Assembly (NCBI RefSeq): GCF_001282785.1
Contig: NZ_CVUA01000001.1
Span: 2,232,001-2,296,000 of the forward strand
Direction of reading: 5' to 3'
Length of the DNA: 64,000 nt
DNA from: Halolamina sediminis
Lineage (GTDB): Archaea; Halobacteriota; Halobacteria; Halobacteriales; Haloferacaceae
The notes beneath the pieces are model-generated. The model saw nothing but the letters and a program-made list of their open reading frames with translations, searched no databases and was not told where the DNA came from. Position 1 is the first letter of the stretch. Every line of letters starts with the position of its first letter. A program made the translations under genes and the position numbers. Below, piece after piece: positions 51,008-59,380 of the stretch.

Positions 51008-52183
51008 TTACCAGACGAACCGGAACAGGATCGTGAACGCGGCGTAGGCGCCCACCGTCGAGAGCACCGGCACGACGTTCTGCATGATCAACACCCGGCC
51101 CGTCGTCGACGGGTCGAACAGGTCGGAGGCGGCGGGGATATCCTCGGGCTCCTCCTCGCCGATCTCCGGGGGTGCCTCCCCCGGCTCGTCGGCGGCCAGC
51201 GCGCCGACGGAGACGTTCGGGGACTCCTCGCCGCGGACCCCCTCGGAGATGGTGGCCGTCCGGGTCGCTCGCCCCCAGCCGAGGCCGACGATGGAGGTGG
51301 TCGCGATGATGACGAACGAGGCGGGGATGCCGATCGCCGAGAGCCCGATCACGATCGTCGAGGAGACGATCGCGACGACGATCGCCGCGGTCAGCGGCAG
51401 GTCGGTGATGTCGTTCCCCAGCGTGTCGAGCGTCCGGCGGGCGATCGTGAACGCGCCGACGGCGACGGCGGCACAGCCCAGCAGGATCATCATGTTCACG
51501 TCGACACCGGCACCGACCAGCGGCGCGATCGCGTTCGCGATGTTCGAGGTGCCCGAGGCGAACGCCATCAGACAGCCGATCGTGATGACGATGATCCCGC
51601 CGATCAGCTCCCGGCGGGTCGTGTTCGGGCCCGAGACCGGCCGCGGGATCGCCCCGGAGCGTTCGACCTCCATCAGCGGCCCCTCGCTGCTGTTGATCGC
51701 GACCCACTGGTTGATCCGCGGGTAGAGGTAGCGGCCGATCATCCCCGACACCCAGAAGCCGACGATCGGCGCGACGACCCACCAGACCGCGATCTCGCCC
51801 ATCACGGCCCAGTCGAGTTCGCCCGTCGCGACGCCGAGACCGGCGATCGATCCCACGGCGGTCATCGACGTCGACGCCGGGACGCCGAAGTAGTTGCCGA
51901 CGAACAGCGCGCCGCCGATGAAGAAGAGGACGACGATACTCGTCTCGATCGTGAACACGCTGGCGCTGGTGATGAGCTCCTCGCCGAGCTTGTCCACGAC
52001 GCGGCGGCCGATCGTCCACGCGCCGACGAAGAAGAACACACCCATCAGCGCCGCGGCGCCGGTCTTGGAGATGGCGTCGGAGCCGACCGCCGGCCCGAAC
52101 GCTGGCCCGGTGGTCGACCCACCGATGTTGAACCCCACGAACAGCGCCACGACGATCCCCACGACGAGAAAAACATCGACCAT
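51008..52183 (-). CDS. PiT-family inorganic phosphate permease
   Basis: 391 residues, about 10 helices in two repeats. The first PiT signature reads LFVGFNIGGSTTGPAFG rather than the usual GANDGANA. The second is FASGTSNIANAIAPLVG with a more conserved N-A-I-A-P. It imports phosphate, usually as metal-phosphate, by proton or sodium coupling. The loop between the halves is long and acidic. Promoter region is shared with the divergent coiled-coil gene. Confidence 0.82.
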   Translation of the reverse strand: MVDVFLVVGIVVALFVGFNIGGSTTGPAFGPAVGSDAISKTGAAALMGVFFFVGAWTIGRRVVDKLGEELITSASVFTIETSIVVLFFIGGALFVGNYFGVPASTSMTAVGSIAGLGVATGELDWAVMGEIAVWWVVAPIVGFWVSGMIGRYLYPRINQWVAINSSEGPLMEVERSGAIPRPVSGPNTTRRELIGGIIVITIGCLMAFASGTSNIANAIAPLVGAGVDVNMMILLGCAAVAVGAFTIARRTLDTLGNDITDLPLTAAIVVAIVSSTIVIGLSAIGIPASFVIIATTSIVGLGWGRATRTATISEGVRGEESPNVSVGALAADEPGEAPPEIGEEEPEDIPAASDLFDPSTTGRVLIMQNVVPVLSTVGAYAAFTILFRFVW

Positions 52184-52369
52184 ACGGGAGGGAGTGGCGG
52201 CGTGCTCTTAAGCGGTTGGAACGGCCCACCCCGCGAGCCGGCGCGACCCAGCCACGGGCGGGATCGCACCCACGACCGCCCGCCGGGAAAGATGGGTATA
52301 CCCGTCTGGAACTCGGTGTTGTCGTATGACCGTCCATCGACAGCGCGAGCGCTCGCAGGAGGAGTCCCG

Positions 52370-53080
52370 ATGAAGGCGTCACGGGTCGACGCAGCCGTCG
52401 ACATCGCCTACGGTCTGACTATCTTCGTGGCTATCGTGTTGATCCTCGAACTCGGCACGCAGGTCGGGGTCGCGTTCGGGCTCGGTGCGCTGCTCTCCTA
52501 CCTCATCCACATCGCCTGGAAGATGGCGCGGTTCGACCCCGAGTGGATGACCCAGGAGGTGACCGAGAAAGTGAGCGAGGAAGTCGAACAGACCGTCACC
52601 GAAACGGTGAGCGAGGAGGTCGAACAGACCGTCAGCAAGGAGGTCGACCAGGTGAGCGACACCGTGACCGAGGAGGTCGAGGAGACCGTCAGCGAGACGG
52701 TGAGCGAAGAGGTCGAGGAGACCGTCAGCGAAACCGTCAGCGAGGAGGTCGAGCAGACCGTCAGCGAAACCGTCAGCGAGGAGGTCGAGCAGACCGTGAG
52801 CAAGGAAGTCGACGAGGTGGCCGACAAGGTCAGCGAGGAAGTGACCGAGAAGGTCACCGAGGAGGTCGAACAGACCGTCGAGCAGACCGTCGCCGAGGGC
52901 GTCGAGGCGGGCGACGAGGCCGACGGCGAGAGAGCGAGGACCGACGACGAAACGGCCGAGGACGAGCCCGAGAGCGACGACGAGTCCGAAGCCGGCGACG
53001 GGAGCGCGGACGACGACGAGGCGGCAGACGATACTGAGGACGAGTCGGACGAGGGTCGCGATCCGGAAGACCGGAAATAG
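52370..53080 (+). CDS. Membrane-anchored coiled-coil protein with 12-residue repeats
   Basis: 236 residues. ATG at 52370 is preceded at 6 nt by AGGAGGAG. Two close hydrophobic stretches (IAYGLTIFVAIVLILELG and VGVAFGLGALLSYLIHIAW) are followed by about 120 residues of near-repeats of VSEEVEQTVSET (52543-52900), an amphipathic coiled-coil pattern. The acidic tail from residue 190 (DDETAEDEPESDDESEAG) is disordered. No catalytic motif. It might be a scaffold or tether; it is divergent from the phosphate permease. Confidence 0.7.
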   Translation: MKASRVDAAVDIAYGLTIFVAIVLILELGTQVGVAFGLGALLSYLIHIAWKMARFDPEWMTQEVTEKVSEEVEQTVTETVSEEVEQTVSKEVDQVSDTVTEEVEETVSETVSEEVEETVSETVSEEVEQTVSETVSEEVEQTVSKEVDEVADKVSEEVTEKVTEEVEQTVEQTVAEGVEAGDEADGERARTDDETAEDEPESDDESEAGDGSADDDEAADDTEDESDEGRDPEDRK

Positions 53081-53241
53081 CTCGTCGACGTCGCGTCCGC
53101 TCAGGGCGGGAGAGGCCTGCTCGCCCGGCGAGAACTTCTTTTGCCGTTCGAGAAGTCCTCTCGAAACCGATCGAGAAGGAACAGCGCGTGGGGACGACCC
53201 CCGACACGTTCTTAGGTATCTGTCCGATAGAGAACGACACG

Positions 53242-53892
53242 ATGATGCTCCCGACCCACGCGCTGTTCGGGATGGTGCTGGCGCTACCCGTAGCCGCGCT
53301 CGCTCCCGAGCACGCTACCGCGGCGCTGGTGGCCGGACTCGCTGGCGGTGTCCTGCCGGATCTGGACCTCTACGCCGGCCACCGGCGCACGCTCCACTAC
53401 CCCGTGGGATACAGCGTGCTCGCCGGCGTCGCCGCGGTCGTCGCGGTGGGCGCCCCGTCGGCACCGACGATCAGCGCGGCCCTGCTGTTCGCGGCCGCTG
53501 CGAGCCACAGCCTCCTCGACACACTCGGCGGCGGGCTGGAGCTCCGGCCGTGGAAGGCGACCGACGACCGCGCAGTGTACGATCACGTTCGCGGGCGCTG
53601 GATCGCCCCGCGGCGGTGGGTTCGCTACGACGGCGCCCCGGAGGATCTGCTGCTCGCGGTCGGGCTCGCGATCCCGCTTCGACTCCACGTCGCACCGCCG
53701 TTCGAGCGCGTGGTCGTCGCGTCGCTGGTCGTCGCGGTCGCGTACGCTGCCACGCGCCGTGTGCTCCCGCGGGTCGCGCGAGTCCTCGCGACGGAACTGC
53801 TGCCCGGTCGCGTGCCGCCGTCGCTGCTGGCACGGGTGCCCGAGCGGTACGTCGAAGACGCCGACAGCGACGACCCCCGGCCGGAACTGTGA
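53242..53892 (+). CDS. YdjM-like membrane-bound metal-dependent hydrolase-like protein
   Basis: 216 residues. The start at 53242 (MMLPTHALFGMVLALPV) has a TTCTTAGGTAT box about 27 nt upstream. LPTHALFG, GVLPDLDLYAGHRRTLHYPVGYS and ASHSLLDTLGGGLELRPW are DUF457/YdjM-like motifs with His/Asp residues placed as metal ligands. Several membrane helices. Function unresolved; phospholipid or LexA-regulated roles are known for bacterial relatives. Confidence 0.75.
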   Translation: MMLPTHALFGMVLALPVAALAPEHATAALVAGLAGGVLPDLDLYAGHRRTLHYPVGYSVLAGVAAVVAVGAPSAPTISAALLFAAAASHSLLDTLGGGLELRPWKATDDRAVYDHVRGRWIAPRRWVRYDGAPEDLLLAVGLAIPLRLHVAPPFERVVVASLVVAVAYAATRRVLPRVARVLATELLPGRVPPSLLARVPERYVEDADSDDPRPEL

Positions 53893-53935
53893 AGCGTCCA
53901 GAAGCTACTTCCGTGTGGTGGGACCTCATCGATCC

Positions 53936-54508
53936 ATGCAGCCGCTGACGGTCGGCGTCGCCGCTGTCGAGGGGGCGCTGCTGGCCGCGCTCTGGATCGC
54001 CTACCGTCGGGGGAATACGGCGGCGGTCGTCAACACCGTCGGCGCGATCTGTCTCACGCTCGTCCCGCCGGTGCTGGCGGTGACAGTCGGTACCGACGGC
54101 CCCGAACTCCGTGGGCTCGCATTCTGGATCGCCGTCGCCGGCCTCCTCCACGCGCTCGGGATGCTCGGGCGCTACGACTCGGTGTGGTGGTGGGACCATC
54201 TCACCCACACGCTCTCGGCAGCGCTGGCCGCCGCGCTGCTGTACGCCGGCCTGCTCGTCGTCGCGCCCGCGGCCGCCGTGGCGGGCACGCTGCTGGCCAC
54301 GTTCGTACTGGGCATCCTCTGGGAGGTCGGGGAGCTGTTCGCCCGTGAGGTCGCCGAGCGCTACGACATCGAGCCCGTACTCGTTCACTACGGGTGGCGG
54401 GACACCGCGCTCGATCTGGTGTTCGACCTCGTGGGCGCGGGGGTGGTCGTCGCGTTCGATCTGCGACTCTTCTCCCCCGTCGTCGAGGCTGTCGTCGGCG
54501 CCGTCTGA
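53936..54508 (+). CDS. Membrane protein (DUF2238/YjdF-like)
   Basis: 190 residues, about six helices. The central YDSVWWWDHLTHTLSAALAAALLYAG and the ILWEVGELFAREVAERYDIEPVLVHYG ... DTALDLVFDLVGAGVV segment match the DUF2238 family, with conserved His, Asp and Glu that could bind metal. It lies 43 nt after the YdjM-like gene. Function unknown. Confidence 0.68.
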   Translation: MQPLTVGVAAVEGALLAALWIAYRRGNTAAVVNTVGAICLTLVPPVLAVTVGTDGPELRGLAFWIAVAGLLHALGMLGRYDSVWWWDHLTHTLSAALAAALLYAGLLVVAPAAAVAGTLLATFVLGILWEVGELFAREVAERYDIEPVLVHYGWRDTALDLVFDLVGAGVVVAFDLRLFSPVVEAVVGAV

Positions 54509-54628
54509 GTCTGTCACCCAGTGGCTCCCCGGCCGCTTCTGTCGATATCCGGAACGTCGATCGTCGAACACGACGACGAAAGAAGACCCGTTATCAGTGC
54601 GGAGTACGAGCGTGGGAGTAACGCTCAC

Positions 54629-55966
54629 ATGTCCGAACAGTACGACCTCGTCATCGTCGGCGGCGGCATCAGCGGCGCGTCGCTGCTGTACACGACCGCG
54701 AAGTTCACCGACATCGACTCGATCGCGCTCGTCGAGAAGGAGCCGGAGATCGGCGCGATCAACACGCACCACACCAACAACTCCCAGACGCTGCACTTCG
54801 GCGACATCGAGACCAACTACACCCTCGAGAAGGCCGAGGAGGTCAAGGAGGGCGCCGAGCTGCTCGCGGGCTACTTGGAGAACCACGACCCCGACCGCGA
54901 GATGCACGCGAAACGGAGCAAGATGGTGCTCGGCGTCGGTCGCGAGGAGGTCGACAGCCTCGAACAGCGCTACGAGGAGGAAGGGTTCGGCGACCTGTTC
55001 CCCAAGCTCGAACCGATCGGGCGCGAGGAGATTGCCGATCTCGAGCCCAAAGTCGTCGAGGGGCGTGACCCCGACACCGAGATGCTCGCGCTCCAGACGC
55101 CCGACGGCTACGTCGTCGACTACGGCGCCACCGCCGAGTCGTTCGTCGATGCCGTCGACGACGGCGTCGACGTGTTTACCGGCACCGAGGTCACCGACAT
55201 CACCCCCAAGCCAGACGGCCACGAGATCGAGACCGCCGGCGCGGGCACGCTCGACGCCGACGCGACCGTCGTGGCCGCGGGCTCTCACAGCCTCCAGATG
55301 GCCAAAGAGCTCGGCTACGGACAGGACAAAGTGCTGCTCCCCGTCGCTGGCAGCTTCTTCCTCGCCGACGACCTGCTGAACGGGAAAGTGTACACCCTGC
55401 AGATGAAGAAGCTCCCGTTCGCGGCGGTCCACGGCGACGCCGACGTCCATGACGGCAGCATCACCCGCTTCGGCCCCACTGCGAAGCTGGTGCCGGCGCT
55501 TGAGCGCGGCCGGATCTCGACGGTCGGCGACTTCCTCGACGTGTTCGGGCTCAACGCCGCCTCCTTTTTGAGCTACGCCAACATCCTCGCCGACCGCATC
55601 CTGCTGCCGTACGTGCTCCGGAACCTCGTCTACGACGTGCCGGAGATCGGCCCGCGACAGTTCCTCCCGCACGTCCAGAAGGTGGTGCCCAGCGTCGAAC
55701 TCGACGACATCGAGCGCGCGAAGGGGTACGGCGGCGTCCGCCCCCAGATCGTCGACACCGAGAAGAAGTCCCTGGACATGGGCGAGGCCAAGATCGTCGG
55801 CAACGACGTGATCTTCAACATCACGCCCTCGCCGGGCGCCTCGACCTGTCTGAAGAACGCGATGCGGGACACCCACACGATCGTCGACTTCCTCGACGAC
55901 GAGTACGAGTTCGACGAGGACGCGTTCCGCGAGGACACGATCGGCGAGTTCCCGCGGGCGGAGTAG
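54629..55966 (+). CDS. mqo: Malate:quinone oxidoreductase-like FAD enzyme
   Basis: 445 residues from the ATG at 54629. FAD-binding strand DLVIVGGGISGASLLYTTAKF, then ALVEKEPEIGAINTHHTNNSQTLHFG, which parallels the Mqo loop after the FAD motif. RFGPTAKLVPALERG and NITPSPGASTCLKNAMRDT lie further on. It would oxidise malate and reduce quinone at the membrane. Its stop directly abuts the convergent channel gene. Other FAD-dependent hydroxyacid dehydrogenases are the main alternative. Confidence 0.72.
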   Translation: MSEQYDLVIVGGGISGASLLYTTAKFTDIDSIALVEKEPEIGAINTHHTNNSQTLHFGDIETNYTLEKAEEVKEGAELLAGYLENHDPDREMHAKRSKMVLGVGREEVDSLEQRYEEEGFGDLFPKLEPIGREEIADLEPKVVEGRDPDTEMLALQTPDGYVVDYGATAESFVDAVDDGVDVFTGTEVTDITPKPDGHEIETAGAGTLDADATVVAAGSHSLQMAKELGYGQDKVLLPVAGSFFLADDLLNGKVYTLQMKKLPFAAVHGDADVHDGSITRFGPTAKLVPALERGRISTVGDFLDVFGLNAASFLSYANILADRILLPYVLRNLVYDVPEIGPRQFLPHVQKVVPSVELDDIERAKGYGGVRPQIVDTEKKSLDMGEAKIVGNDVIFNITPSPGASTCLKNAMRDTHTIVDFLDDEYEFDEDAFREDTIGEFPRAE

Positions 55967-57658
55967 CTACGCCGGTCCGCCGTCGCCGGCGGGCGTCACG
56001 TCGTACCGCTTCAGGAACTGCTGGACCGCCTCGTCGGTGCCGACCAGCGTGAGTTCCTCGTTCCCCGAAAGCTGCTTTTCGGGGTCGACGACACGCGTCT
56101 CCCCGTCCTCGTCCTCGATCGTGACCACTCGACAGCCGGTCGCCGCGATGCCCGACGCCGCGATCGTCGATCCGGCGAACGGCGTCGCGGGGACCCGGAT
56201 CAGTCGGACCTGCCCGCCGGGGTCCAGAACCGCCTCGCCGCGGAGCGCCCGGGCCACCATCCGGGCGCTCACCCGCGGCACCGACAGCACGTAGTCGGCG
56301 CCGGCGCTCAGCGCCTTCCGGGTGGCGTCGCTCGCGGTTACCCGCATCAGCACCTCGATGTCCGGGTTCATCTCCTGGGCGAGCACCGCCGAGAGCAGCG
56401 CGTCGGAGTCGTCGGGGAGCCCGATCACGATCGCGTCGGCGTCGGCGTCGGCGACGCCGGCCTCGCGCAGCGTCTCACGCGCGCTGGCGTCGCCGACCAC
56501 GTCGACGCCGTCCCCCGGGGAGAGATCGATCGTGACGGTGTCGATCCCGGCGTCCTCGATGGCCCCGTGGGCGGCCTGCCCGACCTCGCCGAGGCCGGCG
56601 ACGACGATCCGGTCGTGGTCGCCGAACCGCTGCGGGGAGCGAGTGAACTCGCTCAGCTTCTCCAGGCTCTCCGCGCGGCCGGAGACCAGCAGGACGGTGT
56701 TGTCCCGGATCACCGCGTCTGGGTCGGGCGGGAGCTGGAGCTCGCCGTCGATCCAGGCGCCGATGATGTTGACACCGGCCCGCTCGCGGATCTTGGAGTC
56801 GCGGATGCGGCTCCCGACCAGTTCGCTGCCGTGGGAGACCGGCACCTCCGCAACCTCGATGTCGCCGCCGAGCTCGACCGTGTCTCGGACCTCAGCGGTG
56901 AAGGAGTCGACCGCCTTCGCCGCGAGGCGGCGGCCCAGCACGCCGTGGGGCGAGAGCACGGTGTCGGCGCCGGTCGAACGCAGCACGCCCGCCATCTCGC
57001 TGTCGTCGGTCAGCGCGATCACGTCGATGTCCTCGCGGATCGACCGGACCGTGAGGATCGTGTTGACGTTGGCGTCGCCGGCGTCGGTGAGCACCGCCCG
57101 CGCGCTGTCGATGCTCGCGCGCTCGAACGCCGCGGGGTCCTGCGGCGAGCCGTGGATCGCGGCGTACCCCTCGTCGGCCAGCGCCTTCGCCTCCGTCTCG
57201 TCCGAGGAGAGGAGCACGTAGTCGATGTCCAGCTCCCGGAGCTCGTCAAGCAAAACGGCGGAGTCCCGGCTGTACTCACAGATGATGACGTGGTCCTTCT
57301 TCGGCGAGAGTCGGCTGTCGAGGTCGACCTCCGCCTCGTTGAACAGCGGGATGACGACCAGTCGGAGCGTGAAGAAGCCGACGGCGATGCCGCTCAGCTG
57401 GATGAGCACCATGAAGACGTTCATCAGCGGGTGGTCCCACGGCGAGTCGGCGCCGTACCCCGTGGTCGTCATCGTCTCGACGACCGTCGTCAACGCGTTG
57501 AAGATCGTGTACTCCGCCCCCTCGCCCTCCAGCGTGCGCATCCCGTAGAAGTAGAGGAGCGTGATGAGCAGGACCATCGCCACCAGCCCCACGACGTAGT
57601 AGGCGACTAGCCGGTGGCGACGGGAGAGATCGGAGATCGAGTCCGGGAGCGACACCAT
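55967..57658 (-). CDS. Ion channel fused to TrkA N/C domains
   Basis: 563 residues. Two membrane helices flank a pore with selectivity filter TTTGYGADSPW, so K+ is likely. Two TrkA-N Rossmann domains follow (DHVIICEYSRDSAVLLDELRE, degenerate, and RIVVAGLGEVGQAAHGAIED, intact), interspersed with two TrkA-C domains. RCK-type nucleotide- or ligand-gated K+ channels have this layout. The first Rossmann lacks GxGxxG and may not bind nucleotide. Potassium handling is central to salt-in halophiles. Confidence 0.85.
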   Translation of the reverse strand: MVSLPDSISDLSRRHRLVAYYVVGLVAMVLLITLLYFYGMRTLEGEGAEYTIFNALTTVVETMTTTGYGADSPWDHPLMNVFMVLIQLSGIAVGFFTLRLVVIPLFNEAEVDLDSRLSPKKDHVIICEYSRDSAVLLDELRELDIDYVLLSSDETEAKALADEGYAAIHGSPQDPAAFERASIDSARAVLTDAGDANVNTILTVRSIREDIDVIALTDDSEMAGVLRSTGADTVLSPHGVLGRRLAAKAVDSFTAEVRDTVELGGDIEVAEVPVSHGSELVGSRIRDSKIRERAGVNIIGAWIDGELQLPPDPDAVIRDNTVLLVSGRAESLEKLSEFTRSPQRFGDHDRIVVAGLGEVGQAAHGAIEDAGIDTVTIDLSPGDGVDVVGDASARETLREAGVADADADAIVIGLPDDSDALLSAVLAQEMNPDIEVLMRVTASDATRKALSAGADYVLSVPRVSARMVARALRGEAVLDPGGQVRLIRVPATPFAGSTIAASGIAATGCRVVTIEDEDGETRVVDPEKQLSGNEELTLVGTDEAVQQFLKRYDVTPAGDGGPA

Positions 57659-57763
57659 TCAGTTGCCGGAAGGGCGTCCCCTGACCCAAAAAGCGTTGCT
57701 GCTGGATAGGGGCGACGCAGCCGCCTCGCGGCGTTTAACTCCGGTCGGCCACAACCACCGGCA

Positions 57764-58315
57764 ATGGCAGACGACTACGACGGTATCCTCGGCGCCTTCC
57801 CCTACGCGTTCCGGGGGAGCGACTCACTTTTGTTCCGGTCGTACGTGCTCGTCGCTGCCCTCGCGACGCTGCTGTTGACGCTGACCTGCGTGCTCGCGGT
57901 CGTGGTCGTGTTCGGGCAGACTGCCGGCGCCCGCGGCGGAAACTTCACGCTCTCTCGGTCGTTCGTCGCTCTCCTGGGCCTGCTAGCGGTGCTGCCGATC
58001 GTGGGTCCCGTACTGCTCGCGGCTCGAACGCGGCGGTACGGGCGTAGTGTCGATGGGTCGTTCGACCCGCCGGCGAACTACGAGCCGCTGCTGGCCGTCG
58101 GCGGCTACCTGTTCCTGCTCTCGCTGTACCTCGGCCTGATCGCGTCGATGCCCGAGACGTTCGTCCTCGACGGCGAGACGATCGCCCGCCCCGAGCCGTC
58201 CGGCGTGTTCGCCCCCGTCGTCGCCGCGCTGTACGCGCTCCCGGCGACCGCCTCCCCCCTGCTCCCGGGCGCGGCGGCGGCGCTGATTCTCCTGCTCCAC
58301 CGGCGGCTGCGCTGA
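57764..58315 (+). CDS. Four-span membrane protein of unknown function
   Basis: 183 residues. Four to five hydrophobic segments (YVLVAALATLLLTLTCVLAVVVVFG, FVALLGLLAVLPIVGPVLLAA, GGYLFLLSLYLGLIAS, VAALYALPATASPLLPGAAAALILLL). The N-terminal GILGAFPYAFRGSD and central RYGRSVDGSFDPPANYEPL are typical of a small haloarchaeal family. TATA-like GTTTAAC lies about 28 nt upstream. Confidence 0.65.
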   Translation: MADDYDGILGAFPYAFRGSDSLLFRSYVLVAALATLLLTLTCVLAVVVVFGQTAGARGGNFTLSRSFVALLGLLAVLPIVGPVLLAARTRRYGRSVDGSFDPPANYEPLLAVGGYLFLLSLYLGLIASMPETFVLDGETIARPEPSGVFAPVVAALYALPATASPLLPGAAAALILLLHRRLR

Positions 58316-58359
58316 GCCGCTGGCGAAATCCGGAAGGGGCTCGGGCGCCCAGTCGGGGT

Positions 58360-58845
58360 ATGAGCGACGCCGAGATCGACGGCGAGACCGAGGGGACGTT
58401 CCTCGTCACGCACGCCGACGACGACAGCGCAGTGTTGCGGGACGTGGACCGCGGGCAGGTGCACACGCTCTCCTCGAACCCCGGCCTCTCCGTGGACGAC
58501 GCCGTGGAGGGCGTCGTCGCCCCCGAACCGCCACTGGAGGTGACCGCGGAACTGGTCGAGGTCGAGGAGCGACGCCCGCTCTCGATCGACGAGAGCCGCG
58601 AACCGCCGACGAAGCAGGAACGAGAGATCGCCGCCGAGCAGTCCGTCGGCGAGCTCACCAAGCAGGAACGCGCGGGGATCGGCGAGATTCACGTGATCAG
58701 CGTGCCCGAAGACGAGACCGAGGCCGCCGTCGAGGACGTGCTCGACGACCGCGAGGCGACGCTCGGCCGCGCCGCCCGCCTCGGCGTGAACCGCGTCGAG
58801 ATCCGCTCGGAGCCGGGGGTCGTCAGCGTTCGCTACCTGCCGTAG
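58360..58845 (+). CDS. Haloarchaeal protein resembling DUF5812
   Basis: 161 residues. It begins MSDAEIDGETEGTFLVTHADDDSAVLRDVDRGQVHTLS. The first half looks like an OB-type or TRAM-like beta barrel (VTAELVEVEERRPLSI). The second is a mixed domain ending VVSVRYLP. Its position before the antiporter subunit may be incidental. Confidence 0.68.
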   Translation: MSDAEIDGETEGTFLVTHADDDSAVLRDVDRGQVHTLSSNPGLSVDDAVEGVVAPEPPLEVTAELVEVEERRPLSIDESREPPTKQEREIAAEQSVGELTKQERAGIGEIHVISVPEDETEAAVEDVLDDREATLGRAARLGVNRVEIRSEPGVVSVRYLP

Positions 58846-58900
58846 CCGGCGTGTGAATTTCTACCCACACCGTTATTCCCCTCGCCGCGTCAGGTGAGGT

Positions 58901-59380
58901 ATGACCGTCTACGAGACCGACCTCCCCGGGGTCGGCCGGAAGTTCGACCTCGACCTCGACGCCGGCGGGGTCGCGTCGGTGGTCGTCCACCACGACGGGC
59001 GCTGCGAGCTGTACCGCCGCCCCGGCCGCGACGGGAGCGGGGAGAAGCTGCTCGACCTGAACGGCGAGGAGGCGAACAAACTCGGCTCGATTCTCGAGGG
59101 CGCCTACTTCGAGTCGGTGAACGTCGACGCGCTGTCGGCGCCGTTGGGCGACGCGATCATCGAGTGGGTCGAAGTGGCCGAGGGCTCGTCGTTCGACGGC
59201 ACGACGCTCGCAGAGAGTGAGATCAAACGCGACACCGGCGCGACGGTGATCGCGGTCCAACGCGGGGAGGAGACGGTGTCCAACCCCGACGCCGAGTTCG
59301 AACTCGCGGGCGGGGACCTGCTCGTCGCGATCGGTACTCACGAGGAGCAGGCCGCGCTGAAGGAGCGCGTTCAGGACTGA
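58901..59380 (+). CDS. TrkA-C/KhtT-like regulatory subunit of a cation antiporter
   Basis: 159 residues. N-terminal KhtT/AmhM-type segment (MTVYETDLPGVGRKFDLDL), then a TrkA-C domain (EGSSFDGTTLAESEIKRDTGATVIAVQRGEE, then LAGGDLLVAIGTHEEQ). Such proteins gate a CPA2 antiporter. The antiporter gene is convergent and the two 3' ends overlap by 10 bp, so they are not on one transcript although they probably work together. Confidence 0.82.
   Translation: MTVYETDLPGVGRKFDLDLDAGGVASVVVHHDGRCELYRRPGRDGSGEKLLDLNGEEANKLGSILEGAYFESVNVDALSAPLGDAIIEWVEVAEGSSFDGTTLAESEIKRDTGATVIAVQRGEETVSNPDAEFELAGGDLLVAIGTHEEQAALKERVQD

Noticed and set aside
52543-53037. Plus-strand Arg/Gly/Asp-rich frame within the coiled-coil gene
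   Set aside because: Repeats in DNA make other frames open; only the VSEEVEQT frame shows heptad-like amphipathic design and membrane helices.
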